Assembly: GCF_002198665.1 (NCBI RefSeq)
Contig: NZ_MWLM01000064.1
Span: 239,832 to 303,831, forward strand
Direction: 5' to 3'
DNA from: Novosphingobium sp. B 225
GTDB lineage: Bacteria; Pseudomonadota; Alphaproteobacteria; Sphingomonadales; Sphingomonadaceae
Length of the DNA stretch: 64,000 nucleotides
The notes under the pieces are model-generated. The model was given only the letters and a program-made list of their open reading frames with translations. It was not told the origin of the DNA and searched no databases. The position numbers and the translations under genes are program-made. Shown here one piece after another: positions 44,081 through 52,070 of the stretch; the first letter of the stretch is position 1, and every line of letters begins with the position of its first letter.

Positions 44081-44419
44081 GGCACCTGCCCTTCGAAGGT
44101 CACAAAGGTCACAAAGGTCACAAAGGTCACAAAGGTCACAAAGGTCACGCGAAAACGCTGTTTTCACTTGTGTGACCTTTGTCACCCACCGATGGGCGAG
44201 CGGACTTGGGCCGGGGTCTGGACAAGGGTAGCAGCCTGCCGTCTGGCCGGCCTGCCGCAACAATTGGAAAGAACCTGCGAATCGTCTTACCAGATCGCGG
44301 GCCTGTAGGAAAATTTCACCGGAATTGCGGGCTTCCCCCACTTGCGCCCGTGGCCTGCCGGGACTAGGGCGCGCACATCCCTTGGCAAGGCTGATTCCGG
44401 CCCCAGAAAGGCACTGTTC
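44081..44419. other. 339-base gap with a tandem repeat and the nuo promoter region
   Basis: No gene is seen. It contains the 9-bp tandem array at 44095-44148 and its inverted copy at 44172-44180. The remainder should hold the promoter of the nuo operon, but I could not pick out a convincing -35/-10 pair. Confidence 0.5.
44095..44148. repeat. 9-bp tandem repeat (AAAGGTCAC)x6 with a trailing inverted copy
   Basis: Six consecutive 9-base units: the first is GAAGGTCAC and the next five are exact AAAGGTCAC. An inverted copy, GTGACCTTT, occurs at 44172-44180, so any unit can pair with it to give a 9-bp hairpin. It begins 15 bases after the aldehyde dehydrogenase stop. A terminator role, or a slippage-prone repeat, are both possible. 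Confidence 0.9.
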
Positions 44420-44794
44420 GTGGTCGATTTATCGCAATACCTGCCGATCCTGATCTATTTGGGGATCGCGTTCGCGCTGTCATCGCTGTTCGTGTTCCTG
44501 CCGATGGGGGTTTCCCGCCTGACGGGTTCGCATCAGCCCAATGCGGAAAAGAACAGCGAATACGAATGCGGCTTCCCCGCGTTTGAGGATCCGCGCAGCC
44601 AGTTTGACGTACGCTTCTATCTGGTGGCGATCCTGTTCATCGTGTTCGATCTGGAAGCGGCCTATCTGTTTCCCTGGGCGGTCAGCCTGAAGGAAGTGGG
44701 CTGGGCCGGCTGGCTGGCAATGATGGTATTCCTGGCGGAACTGGCCATTGGCCTCGCCTATGCATGGAAAGTGGGAGCGCTGGATTGGGAATGA
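44420..44794 (+). CDS. nuoA: NADH-quinone oxidoreductase subunit A
   Basis: 124 residues from GTG 44420 (VVDLSQYLP), with AGAAAGG 9 bases upstream; a longer frame is not supported. Three membrane helices, and the conserved loop [37 protein letters not shown] (shown here only by its start [13 protein letters not shown]) with the redox-state-sensitive Cys. It is the first gene of the 14-subunit complex I operon. Its stop overlaps nuoB's start (ATGA 44791-44794). Confidence 0.95.
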   Translation: MVDLSQYLPILIYLGIAFALSSLFVFLPMGVSRLTGSHQPNAEKNSEYECGFPAFEDPRSQFDVRFYLVAILFIVFDLEAAYLFPWAVSLKEVGWAGWLAMMVFLAELAIGLAYAWKVGALDWE

Positions 44795-45348
44795 GCACGC
44801 TCGTAAACAGCGCCGGACAGCCGATTTCGTCGGGGCAGGGGATCGTCCCGCCCGATCAGGGCTTTTTCAACGACCTTAACAGCGAAGTGCATGACAAGGG
44901 CTTCCTCGTCACCAGCACCGAAGACCTGTTTCAGTGGGCGCGCACCGGCAGCCTGTGGTGGATGACCTTCGGCCTCGCCTGCTGCGCGGTGGAGATGATC
45001 CACGTCAACATGCCGCGGTACGACATGGAACGCTTCGGCGTCGCCCCGCGCGCCTCTCCGCGTCAATCGGATGTGATGATCGTGGCGGGCACGCTGTGCA
45101 ACAAGATGGCCCCGGCGCTGCGCAAGGTCTATGACCAGATGTCAGAGCCCAAATACGTCATCTCGATGGGCAGCTGCGCCAATGGCGGCGGCTATTACCA
45201 CTACAGCTACAGCGTCGTGCGCGGGTGTGACCGGATCGTGCCGGTGGACATTTATGTGCCCGGCTGCCCCCCCACGGCTGAAGCGCTGCTTTATGGCGTG
45301 ATGCAATTGCAGCGCAAGATCCGCCGGATCGGGACGGTTGAGCGATGA
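44791..45348 (+). CDS. nuoB: NADH-quinone oxidoreductase subunit B
   Basis: 185 residues from ATG 44791. The N2 [4Fe-4S] cluster ligands are visible: tandem Cys in [11 protein letters not shown] near 60, then GSCANGGG near 125 and [11 protein letters not shown] near 155. It sits in the quinone-reducing connecting module. Its TGA (45346-45348) overlaps an ATG at 45345. That ATG opens a 37-codon frame through a repeat element rather than nuoC itself. Confidence 0.97.
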   Translation: MSTLVNSAGQPISSGQGIVPPDQGFFNDLNSEVHDKGFLVTSTEDLFQWARTGSLWWMTFGLACCAVEMIHVNMPRYDMERFGVAPRASPRQSDVMIVAGTLCNKMAPALRKVYDQMSEPKYVISMGSCANGGGYYHYSYSVVRGCDRIVPVDIYVPGCPPTAEALLYGVMQLQRKIRRIGTVER

Positions 45349-45458
45349 GTCAGAATTTTCCTGCACACCCTTTGCCGTTCGTGTCGAGCGAAGTCGAGAC
45401 ACTTGGACGCAGCGTGTCTCGACTTCGCTCGACACGAACGGAGGTTGGTTCCAAATGA
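45345..45458 (+). CDS. Bridging mini-ORF across repeat element, nuoB to nuoC (37 aa)
   Basis: ATG 45345 sits in an ATGA overlap with the nuoB stop. The frame reads [20 protein letters not shown] and onward through the palindromic element, and its TGA (45456-45458) sits in an ATGA overlap with the nuoC start at 45455. The protein is mostly repeat-derived and is unlikely to have its own function. Its value may be to carry ribosomes from nuoB to nuoC. Whether it is translated is unknown. Confidence 0.45.
   Translation: MSQNFPAHPLPFVSSEVETLGRSVSRLRSTRTEVGSK
45375..45441. repeat. Palindromic repeat element, family 1, copy A (nuoB/nuoC)
   Basis: Bases 45375-45402 and 45414-45441 are perfect 28-bp inverted repeats (left arm begins CCGTTCGTGTCGAGCG) with an 11-base loop. 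A second copy of the same family lies at 53649-53720. The forward strand of both arms has no stop codon in any frame. This is a REP/MITE-like extragenic palindrome inside an operon. Confidence 0.93.
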
Positions 45459-46084
45459 CTGTCCTCCACTCCGCCCCCCGCTTCACCTCGAACGAGGGCG
45501 TGCTCGCTGCGCTGACCAAGGCGCTTGGCAGCAAGCTGGTGTCAGGTCATGAGGCCCACGGCGAAGTCGTACTCACCGTGGCCCGCGCCGAAATCGCCAA
45601 TGCGCTGCGGCAATTGCGCGATGAACACGAATACCAGCAGCTGATGGAAATCGCCGGGGCCGATTACCCCGACCGGGCCGAACGCTTCGAAGTGGTCTAC
45701 ATGCTGCTCAGCGTGACAAAGAACCACCGCGTGATCGTCAAGACCACCGCCTCGGAAAGCACTCCGGTGCCGACCGTGACCACGCTCTGGCCGGTCGCGG
45801 GCTGGTTAGAGCGCGAAGTGTTCGACATGTACGGCGTGATTTTCGAAGGCAACACGGATCTCCGCCGGATCCTGACCGACTATGGCTTCGAAGGGCACCC
45901 CTTCCGCAAGGACTTCCCGCTGACCGGCTATGTTGAATTGCGCTATTCCGAGGAAGCCAAGCGCGTGGTCTATGAACCGGTCAAGCTGCCGCAGGACCTG
46001 CGCCAGTTCGACTTCATGAGCCCGTGGGAAGGTGCGGACTATGTGCTGCCGGGTGACGAAAAAGCTGAAGGGGACAAGAAGTGA
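45455..46084 (+). CDS. nuoC: NADH-quinone oxidoreductase subunit C
   Basis: 209 residues from ATG 45455 ([17 protein letters not shown]). An in-frame extension upstream would translate the repeat element and is rejected. The 30-kDa subunit signature is near 125-150 ([20 protein letters not shown], then [19 protein letters not shown]). nuoC and nuoD are separate genes, as is usual in alphaproteobacteria. It is part of the peripheral arm. Its stop overlaps the GTG of nuoD (GTGA 46081-46084). Confidence 0.95.
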   Translation: MTVLHSAPRFTSNEGVLAALTKALGSKLVSGHEAHGEVVLTVARAEIANALRQLRDEHEYQQLMEIAGADYPDRAERFEVVYMLLSVTKNHRVIVKTTASESTPVPTVTTLWPVAGWLEREVFDMYGVIFEGNTDLRRILTDYGFEGHPFRKDFPLTGYVELRYSEEAKRVVYEPVKLPQDLRQFDFMSPWEGADYVLPGDEKAEGDKK

Positions 46085-47292
46085 GCTTCACCCTGGAAGA
46101 ATCGCCGACCACCGGAGATGAAGTCATCACCAACTACACGATCAACTTCGGGCCTCAGCACCCGGCGGCGCACGGCGTGCTGCGCATGGTGCTGGAACTC
46201 GATGGCGAAATCATCGAACGGGTCGATCCGCACGTCGGGCTGCTCCATCGCGGCACCGAAAAGCTGATTGAAAACAAGACCTACCTGCAGGCGCTGCCCT
46301 ATTTCGACCGGCTCGACTATTGCTCGCCGCTCGGGATGGAGCACAGCTACGTTCTGGCGATTGAAAAGTTGCTCAATCTGGAAGTGCCGCTGCGGGGCCA
46401 GTACCTGCGCGTGCTGTTTGCCGAGCTGACCCGGATCTGCAACCACATGCTCAACATGGGTTCGCACGTGATGGATGTCGGCGCGATGACGCCGAACCTG
46501 TGGATGTTCGAAGTGCGCGAGGACTGCCTCAACTTCTTCGAACGTGCGAGCGGCGCGCGGATGCACTCTGCGTGGTTCCGCCCCGGCGGGGTCCATCAGG
46601 ACGTCCCGCAGGCGCTGCTCGACGATATCGGAGTGTGGCTGGAAAAGCGCATGCCGACCCTGTTCGAAGACGCCATGTCGCTGGTGGTCGACAACCGCAT
46701 CTTCAAGCAGCGCAATGTCGATATTGCCAAGGTCAGCAAGGAAGACGCGCTGGCCTGGGGCTTTTCCGGCCCGATGATCCGCGCCGCCGGCATCCCGTGG
46801 GATCTGCGCAAGAGCCAGCCTTATGACGTCTATGACCGGATGCAGTTCGAAATCCCGGTCGGCACCAACTCTGATTGCTATGACCGCTTCATGGTCCGGG
46901 TGGAGGAAGTGCGCCAATCCGCCAAGATAATCCAGCAGTGCCTGCGTGAAATGCCAGATGGCCCGGTCGCTTCGGACGACCGCAAGGTTTCGCCGCCCAA
47001 GCGCGCGGAAATGAAGCAGTCGATGGAAAGCCTGATCCACCACTTCAAGCTCTACACCGAAGGCTTCCACGTGCCCGCTGGCGAAGTCTATGTCGCCACC
47101 GAAAGCCCCAAGGGTGAATTCGGCGTCTATCTGGTCAGCGACGGCAGCAACAAGCCGTACCGCTGCAAGATCCGCCCGACCGCGTTCAGCCACCTTCAGG
47201 CGATGGACTTCATGTGCAAGGGCCACATGCTCCCCGACGCAACCGCCATCCTCGGCGCGATCGACGTGGTGTTCGGGGAGTGTGACCGGTGA
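46081..47292 (+). CDS. nuoD: NADH-quinone oxidoreductase subunit D
   Basis: 403 residues from GTG 46081. Conserved quinone-pocket features are present: [21 protein letters not shown] near 23-43 and [13 protein letters not shown] near 51-63. The C-terminal DVVFGECDR is complete and normal. It binds quinone at the interface with NuoB. Its TGA overlaps an ATG (47292) that opens a 42-codon frame leading to an inserted SnoaL-like gene rather than nuoE. Confidence 0.97.
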   Translation: MSFTLEESPTTGDEVITNYTINFGPQHPAAHGVLRMVLELDGEIIERVDPHVGLLHRGTEKLIENKTYLQALPYFDRLDYCSPLGMEHSYVLAIEKLLNLEVPLRGQYLRVLFAELTRICNHMLNMGSHVMDVGAMTPNLWMFEVREDCLNFFERASGARMHSAWFRPGGVHQDVPQALLDDIGVWLEKRMPTLFEDAMSLVVDNRIFKQRNVDIAKVSKEDALAWGFSGPMIRAAGIPWDLRKSQPYDVYDRMQFEIPVGTNSDCYDRFMVRVEEVRQSAKIIQQCLREMPDGPVASDDRKVSPPKRAEMKQSMESLIHHFKLYTEGFHVPAGEVYVATESPKGEFGVYLVSDGSNKPYRCKIRPTAFSHLQAMDFMCKGHMLPDATAILGAIDVVFGECDR

Positions 47293-47420
47293 TGATGAAA
47301 CTCGTCAGTTTGGCTCGGCGCTTGCCCTGGCCGTTGCACGTTCTGTTCGCCTTCATCTCTAATGGCGCCCATTCGCCGCCGGATCGCAAGGTGCCTGGGA
47401 AAGGCAAGCGCAATGCCTGA
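47292..47420 (+). CDS. Bridging mini-ORF between nuoD and the SnoaL-like gene (42 aa)
   Basis: ATG 47292 overlaps the nuoD stop (TGATG), and the frame ends at TGA 47418-47420, 6 bases past the start of the next gene (ATG 47413). It encodes [20 protein letters not shown] and a basic tail. The N-terminal half could form one short amphipathic or membrane helix. A 9-bp inverted repeat (GCGCTTGCC at 47318-47326, GGCAAGCGC at 47403-47411) brackets most of it. It could be a small protein or a coupling frame like those at the other repeat junctions. Confidence 0.4.
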   Translation: MMKLVSLARRLPWPLHVLFAFISNGAHSPPDRKVPGKGKRNA

Positions 47421-47748
47421 CCGCCTCGCCATCGCCACCCAGATGATCGCGCACTACAACGCGCAGGATGCCGACGCCTATGTCGCGCTGATGACCGACG
47501 ATGCCTGCGAAGCCAGCTATCGCGGTGCGGTGCTGCGCGATGGCAAGGAAGGCGTGCGCGCCGGGTTGAAGGCGATGTTCGCGGAATTTCCGGAAAACCG
47601 TGCGGAGATCATCGAGGGCTACCACCTTGGCGACTATGCCGTGCTGCATGAAAAAGTGTGGCGCTCGAACGCTTCCGAGCCGTTCGAAGTCATGTCCGTC
47701 TATTCGTTCGAGGGCGACAAGTGCTCTCGCGTGGAGTTCATTCGTTAA
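47413..47748 (+). CDS. SnoaL-like (NTF2-fold) protein inserted in the nuo operon
   Basis: 111 residues from ATG 47413 (MPDRLAIATQMIAHYNAQD); an in-frame ATG at 47362 would add 17 basic residues. The NTF2-like pattern is clear: helix MIAHYNAQDADAYVALMTDD, then GAVLRDGKEGVRAGLKAMF and FEVMSVYSFEGDKCSRVEFI. Members are small-molecule isomerases or non-catalytic binding proteins. It is not a complex I subunit, and its stop overlaps nuoE's start (TAATG), so it is translated with the operon. Its role there is unknown. Confidence 0.8.
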   Translation: MPDRLAIATQMIAHYNAQDADAYVALMTDDACEASYRGAVLRDGKEGVRAGLKAMFAEFPENRAEIIEGYHLGDYAVLHEKVWRSNASEPFEVMSVYSFEGDKCSRVEFIR

Positions 47749-48416
47749 TGGCTGATCGTCATCTCGAACCCGATAGCCCCGAACTGCGCGCGCGCTGGGG
47801 CAGCTTTGCCTTCAACGCGGCGTGGGATACCAAGGCCAAGGCGGCGATCGCGCGCTATCCTGCCGGGCGCCAGCGCTCGGCCGTGATGGCGCTGCTCGAC
47901 TATGCCCAGCGCCAGGTGGGTGAGGAAACCCAGACCCAGGGCTGGCTGCCGATCCCGGTGATGGAATATGTCGCGAAGTACCTCGACATGCCGATCATCC
48001 GCGTGGTCGAGGTCGCCTCGTTCTACACCATGTACAATCTGGTGCCGGTCGGCCGGTTCCACGTGCAGGTCTGCGGCACCACGCCCTGCATGCTGCGCGG
48101 CAGCGATGACATCATGGCCGCCTGCAAGGCGCGGGGCATGCACAAGGGCCACACCACCGATGACGGGATGTGGACTCTGACCGAAGTCGAATGCATGGGC
48201 AATTGCGCCTCCGCGCCGATGGTCCAGATCAACGACGACAATTTCGAAGACCTGACCGCTGACCGGCTGAACACCGTGCTCGATGCGCTGGCCAAGGGCG
48301 AAAGCCCCAAGGCCGGAACGCAGGAACCCGGCCGCCACACGGTCGAGCCGCTGGGTGGGCCGACCACGCTGACGGCGATGGTTTCGGCCAACCACGACTA
48401 TCGGAAGGAGTGGTAA
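47748..48416 (+). CDS. nuoE: NADH-quinone oxidoreductase subunit E
   Basis: 222 residues from ATG 47748, overlapping the preceding stop as TAATG. The N1a [2Fe-2S] cluster ligands are in QVCGTTPCMLRG near 106-117 and VECMGNCASAP near 146-156. The N-terminal thioredoxin-like fold includes GWLPIPVMEYVAKYLD. It is part of the NADH-oxidising module with NuoF and NuoG. The C-terminal tail of about 40 residues is polar and probably disordered. Confidence 0.96.
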   Translation: MADRHLEPDSPELRARWGSFAFNAAWDTKAKAAIARYPAGRQRSAVMALLDYAQRQVGEETQTQGWLPIPVMEYVAKYLDMPIIRVVEVASFYTMYNLVPVGRFHVQVCGTTPCMLRGSDDIMAACKARGMHKGHTTDDGMWTLTEVECMGNCASAPMVQINDDNFEDLTADRLNTVLDALAKGESPKAGTQEPGRHTVEPLGGPTTLTAMVSANHDYRKEW

Positions 48417-48419
48417 GCC

Positions 48420-49706
48420 ATGTCACTTGAGGACAAGGACCGCATCTTCACCAACGTCTACGGCTATCAGCCGTGGAACCTGAAGGCTGCGCAGGCGCGC
48501 GGGGATTGGGACAATACCAAGGCCCTGCTGGCGCTCGGCCAGGACAAGATCATTGATGAGATGAAGGCCAGCGGCCTGCGCGGGCGCGGCGGGGCCGGGT
48601 TCCCGACCGGGCTCAAGTGGTCGTTCATGCCCAAGGAATCGAAGGACGGCCGTCCCAGCTTCCTCGTCATCAACGCCGACGAGTCCGAACCCGGCAGCTG
48701 CAAGGACCGCGAAATCATCCGCCACGATCCGCACAAGCTGATCGAAGGCGCGCTGGTCGCTGGTTTCGCGATGCGCGCGCGCGCCGCCTATATCTACATT
48801 CGCGGCGAATATATCCGTGAGGCCGAAGTGCTCGTCGCCGCCGTGCAGGAAGCCTATGACGCCGGGCTGCTGGGCAAGAACGCGGCCAAGAGCGGCTATG
48901 ATTTCGACGTCTTCGTCCACCGCGGCGCGGGCGCCTATATCTGCGGTGAAGAAACCGCGATGATCGAAAGCATCGAGGGCAAGAAAGGCCAGCCCCGGCT
49001 CAAGCCGCCGTTCCCGGCCGGCGCTGGGCTCTATGGCTGCCCGACCACGGTCAACAATGTCGAATCGATCGCGGTTGCCCCCACAATCCTGCGGCGCGGC
49101 GCGGCCTGGTTCTCCAGCTTTGGGCGGGATAACAACAAGGGCACCAAGCTGTTCCAGATCAGCGGGCACGTGAACAAGCCCTGCGTGGTCGAAGAAGCCA
49201 TGTCGATCCCGTTCAGCGAACTGATCGAAAAGCACTGCGGCGGCATTCGCGGCGGGCGGGACAATCTGCTCGCGGTGATCCCGGGCGGCAGCTCGGTCCC
49301 GCTGGTTCCGGCGGCCGAGATCTGGGACGCGCCGATGGACTTTGATGGCCTTCGCGCGGTCGGCTCGGGCCTTGGCACCGCCGCCGTGATCGTGATGGAC
49401 AAGAGCACCGACATCGTCCGCGCGATCAGCCGCCTGTCGCACTTCTACATGCACGAAAGCTGCGGCCAGTGTACGCCCTGCCGCGAAGGCACCGGCTGGA
49501 TGTACCGCGTGATGGAACGCCTGCGCACCGGCGATGCCGACGTGGCGGAAATCGACATGCTGCACGATGTGACCAAACAGGTCGAAGGCCACACCATCTG
49601 CGCCCTGGGCGACGCGGCCGCCTGGCCGATCCAGGGCCTGATCCGCCACTTCCGCCCCGAGCTGGAGCGCCGGATCGCGGAGAATGTGCGGGAGGCGGCG
49701 GAGTGA
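48420..49706 (+). CDS. nuoF: NADH-quinone oxidoreductase subunit F
   Basis: 428 residues from ATG 48420. The NADH/FMN loops are [13 protein letters not shown] near 53-65 and [16 protein letters not shown] near 180-195. The N3 [4Fe-4S] ligands are in [13 protein letters not shown] near 345-357 with the later [13 protein letters not shown] near 390. It accepts hydride from NADH. Its stop overlaps a GTG that starts a 55-residue membrane protein (GTGA 49703-49706). Confidence 0.97.
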   Translation: MSLEDKDRIFTNVYGYQPWNLKAAQARGDWDNTKALLALGQDKIIDEMKASGLRGRGGAGFPTGLKWSFMPKESKDGRPSFLVINADESEPGSCKDREIIRHDPHKLIEGALVAGFAMRARAAYIYIRGEYIREAEVLVAAVQEAYDAGLLGKNAAKSGYDFDVFVHRGAGAYICGEETAMIESIEGKKGQPRLKPPFPAGAGLYGCPTTVNNVESIAVAPTILRRGAAWFSSFGRDNNKGTKLFQISGHVNKPCVVEEAMSIPFSELIEKHCGGIRGGRDNLLAVIPGGSSVPLVPAAEIWDAPMDFDGLRAVGSGLGTAAVIVMDKSTDIVRAISRLSHFYMHESCGQCTPCREGTGWMYRVMERLRTGDADVAEIDMLHDVTKQVEGHTICALGDAAAWPIQGLIRHFRPELERRIAENVREAAE

Positions 49707-49870
49707 GTACCGTTGAGCAATACTTCGCAATTTTGGGCGGCGCTATCGTGCTCATCGTTATGGGCAAATTCATCAGCATGCTAGTGAGCGGGACATTCCC
49801 CAATGACAAGTCAAGTGGTGAGGGAATGTCGGATGCTTCAGGAGCAGGCGACGGTGGAGGTTCCCACTAA
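49703..49870 (+). CDS. 55-residue single-helix membrane protein between nuoF and nuoG
   Basis: GTG 49703 overlaps the nuoF stop (GTGA), and the TAA 49868-49870 overlaps the nuoG start (TAATG). The product begins [20 protein letters not shown] and has one membrane helix (about 7-30) then a Ser/Gly/Asp-rich tail ending GDGGGSH. Its codons are visibly more AT-rich than in its neighbours. It is not one of the 14 core subunits. Complex I operons of Paracoccus and Rhodobacter also carry unidentified reading frames. A supernumerary or assembly role is possible but unproven. Confidence 0.7.
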   Translation: MSTVEQYFAILGGAIVLIVMGKFISMLVSGTFPNDKSSGEGMSDASGAGDGGGSH

Positions 49871-51885
49871 TGCCTAAAGTAACCGTCGACGGCATCGAAC
49901 TCGAAGTCCCGCAGGGCGCTACGGTCCTGCAAGCGTGCGAGCTGGCGGGGAAAGAAATTCCGCGCTTTTGCTATCATGAGCGGCTGTCCATCGCCGGCAA
50001 TTGCCGGATGTGTCTGGTCGAAGTCGCGCCCGGGCCGCCCAAGCCGCAGGCGAGCTGTGCGCTGCCTGCCGCCGAAGGGCAGGTGATCAAGACCGACAGC
50101 CCGATGGTCAAGAGGGCGCGCGAAGGGGTGATGGAGTTCCTGCTCATCAACCACCCGCTCGATTGCCCGATCTGCGACCAGGGCGGCGAATGCGATCTGC
50201 AGGACCAGTCGGTCGCCTATGGGCGCGGGTCCAGCCGGTTCCACGAGCACAAGCGCGCCGTGACTGAAAAGTACATGGGCCCGCTGATCAAGACCACCAT
50301 GACGCGGTGCATCCAGTGCACCCGCTGCGTGCGCTTTTCCGAAGAGATCGCCGGGGTCGATGAAATCGGCGCGCTCTATCGTGGCGAAAACATGCAGATC
50401 ACGACCTATCTGGAAAAGGCCGCGACGCATGAGCTTTCGGCCAATGTGATCGACCTGTGCCCGGTCGGCGCGCTGACCAGCGGGCCTTATGCGTTCGAAG
50501 CCCGCCCGTGGGAACTGAAGAAGACCCTGTCGATCGACGTATCCGACGCACTGGGCAGCAACGTGCGGCTCGACAGTCGCGGCCGCGAAGTGCTGCGCAT
50601 CCTGCCGCGCGTCAACGATGACGTGAACGAGGAATGGCTGTCCGACAAGGGCCGCTATCAGGTCGATGGCCTGATGAAACGCCGGCTTGACCGGCCCTAT
50701 GTCCGCCGTGACGGCAAGCTCGTTCCCGCGAGCTGGGACGAGGCGTTTGCCGCCGTCGCCAGCGTCAATCCGGGCAAGTCGGTCGCGGTGATCGCGGGCG
50801 ATCTGGTCGATTGCGAAACGATGTTTGCGGCCAAGGCACTGGCCGGGGCGCTCGGCTCCAGCCTGCTTGAAGGGCGGCAGACGGGCCTGAGCTACGATTG
50901 CTCGAACCTCGCGGCGGTCAACTTCAATTCGGGCCTGGCCGGGATCGAGGATGCCGACGCGCTGCTGATCGTGGGCAGCCATGTGCGCTGGGAAGCCCCG
51001 GTGCTTAATCCGCGACTGCGCAAGGCGGCGATGCGCGGGGCCAAGGTCTACGTGGTCGGCCCGCATTGGGACGCGACCTATCCGGTTACCAACCTCGGCA
51101 ACGATCTTGCGGTGCTGGGCAAGCTGCCCAAGGATGCCGACGAAGTGTTCAAGAGCGCGCAGCGTCCGGCGCTGATCATCGGCGGGGCCGGGCTGGGCAA
51201 GGGCGCGCTCGATGCGTGCCTCGCGCTGGCTGAAAAGTACAAGCTGGTGCGCGCCACTGACTCTGGGGCATGGAACGGCTTCAACGCGCTGCACATGGCG
51301 GCCAGCCGCATGGGCGGGCTGATGCTGGGCTATGCGCAAACGGGCGGGATCGCCGATCTGGTTGCCGCCAAGCCCAAGCTGGTGCTCTCGCTAGGCGCGG
51401 ACGAGGTGGACTATACGAAGTTCGCCGGTTCGACCGTGGTCTATATCGGCCATCACGGCGACAAGGGCGCGCATGCGGCTGACGTAGTGCTGCCGGGCGC
51501 GGCCTTCACCGAAAAGCCGGGCACCTATGTCAACACCGAAGGCCGGGTGCAGCTGGCCGACAAGGCCGTGTTCGCACCGGGCGACGCGCGTGAGGACTGG
51601 ACCGTGCTGCGCGCCTTGGCCGATGCGATGGGCGTCTCGGTCGGGTTCGACAGCTTTGACGAATTGCGCGCGGCGATGGCCAAAGCGGTTCCGGCGCTCG
51701 GCCGCGAAGGTCTTGCCGATTACGGCGCGCTGCCCAAGGGCAAGGCCGGGGCGAGCGGCGTGATCGACGCTTATCCGATCAAGGACTTCTACCTCACCAA
51801 CCCGATCGCCCGCGCCAGCGAGACGATGCAGCGCTGTTCGGCAGAACTGCTCCACGGGGAAAGCTTTGCGGAGGCGGCGGAATGA
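49870..51885 (+). CDS. nuoG: NADH-quinone oxidoreductase subunit G
   Basis: 671 residues from ATG 49870. The N1b [2Fe-2S] ligands lie in CYHERLSIAGNCRMC near 36-50. The His/Cys N5 site is in the CPICDQGGECDLQD stretch near 99-112, and the N4 ligands in CIQCTRCVRF near 148-157 with DLCPVGAL near 196. A molybdopterin-like but inactive C-terminal domain follows. It is the largest peripheral-arm subunit. Its TGA overlaps an ATG that opens the bridging frame of element B. Confidence 0.97.
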   Translation: MPKVTVDGIELEVPQGATVLQACELAGKEIPRFCYHERLSIAGNCRMCLVEVAPGPPKPQASCALPAAEGQVIKTDSPMVKRAREGVMEFLLINHPLDCPICDQGGECDLQDQSVAYGRGSSRFHEHKRAVTEKYMGPLIKTTMTRCIQCTRCVRFSEEIAGVDEIGALYRGENMQITTYLEKAATHELSANVIDLCPVGALTSGPYAFEARPWELKKTLSIDVSDALGSNVRLDSRGREVLRILPRVNDDVNEEWLSDKGRYQVDGLMKRRLDRPYVRRDGKLVPASWDEAFAAVASVNPGKSVAVIAGDLVDCETMFAAKALAGALGSSLLEGRQTGLSYDCSNLAAVNFNSGLAGIEDADALLIVGSHVRWEAPVLNPRLRKAAMRGAKVYVVGPHWDATYPVTNLGNDLAVLGKLPKDADEVFKSAQRPALIIGGAGLGKGALDACLALAEKYKLVRATDSGAWNGFNALHMAASRMGGLMLGYAQTGGIADLVAAKPKLVLSLGADEVDYTKFAGSTVVYIGHHGDKGAHAADVVLPGAAFTEKPGTYVNTEGRVQLADKAVFAPGDAREDWTVLRALADAMGVSVGFDSFDELRAAMAKAVPALGREGLADYGALPKGKAGASGVIDAYPIKDFYLTNPIARASETMQRCSAELLHGESFAEAAE

Positions 51886-52070
51886 AACGCGCCATTTCCC
51901 ACAAATCCGTCACCCTGAACTTGTTTCAGGGTCCATCGCTCGGCACGGCCGGTGGTAGATGGATGAGAGCGACCTTGCGGCTCGGTGGTCTTGCCACTGC
52001 GTCTTTTGGGCGGATGGCACGATGGACCCTGAAACAAGTTCAGGGTGACGAACTTGGGGTTATGTCATGA
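51882..52070 (+). CDS. Bridging mini-ORF across repeat element B, nuoG to nuoH (62 aa)
   Basis: ATG 51882 overlaps the nuoG stop (ATGA 51882-51885). The frame stays open through the element and stops at TGA 52068-52070 in an ATGA overlap with the nuoH start (52067). It starts [19 protein letters not shown] and ends near [15 protein letters not shown]. The other two forward frames of the element's arms do contain stops, so openness is not automatic. It is probably a coupling device rather than a functional protein. Confidence 0.45.
   Translation: MKRAISHKSVTLNLFQGPSLGTAGGRWMRATLRLGGLATASFGRMARWTLKQVQGDELGVMS
51908..52050. repeat. Palindromic repeat element, family 2 (nuoG/nuoH)
   Basis: Bases 51908-51938 and 52020-52050 are perfect 31-bp inverted repeats (left arm begins CGTCACCCTGAACTTG), separated by 81 bases. 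Each arm is itself a smaller quasi-palindrome (CCCTGAA...TTCAGGG). No transposase is encoded. The shape fits a non-autonomous REP or MITE-like element. Confidence 0.93.

Noticed and set aside
44095..44148. CRISPR-like array
   Set aside because: The units are 9 bases, contiguous and have no spacers, so it is a simple tandem repeat.
42509..44341. 610-codon minus-strand open frame including a run of Cys-Asp-Leu repeats
   Set aside because: It lies antisense to the aldehyde dehydrogenase, and the repeat peptide is just the 9-bp tandem DNA repeat translated. High GC produces such long shadows.
45338..45454. N-terminal extension of NuoC reading in frame through the repeat element
   Set aside because: It would begin at TTG inside nuoB and put repeat-derived residues on a conserved subunit; ATG 45455 in the ATGA overlap is better.
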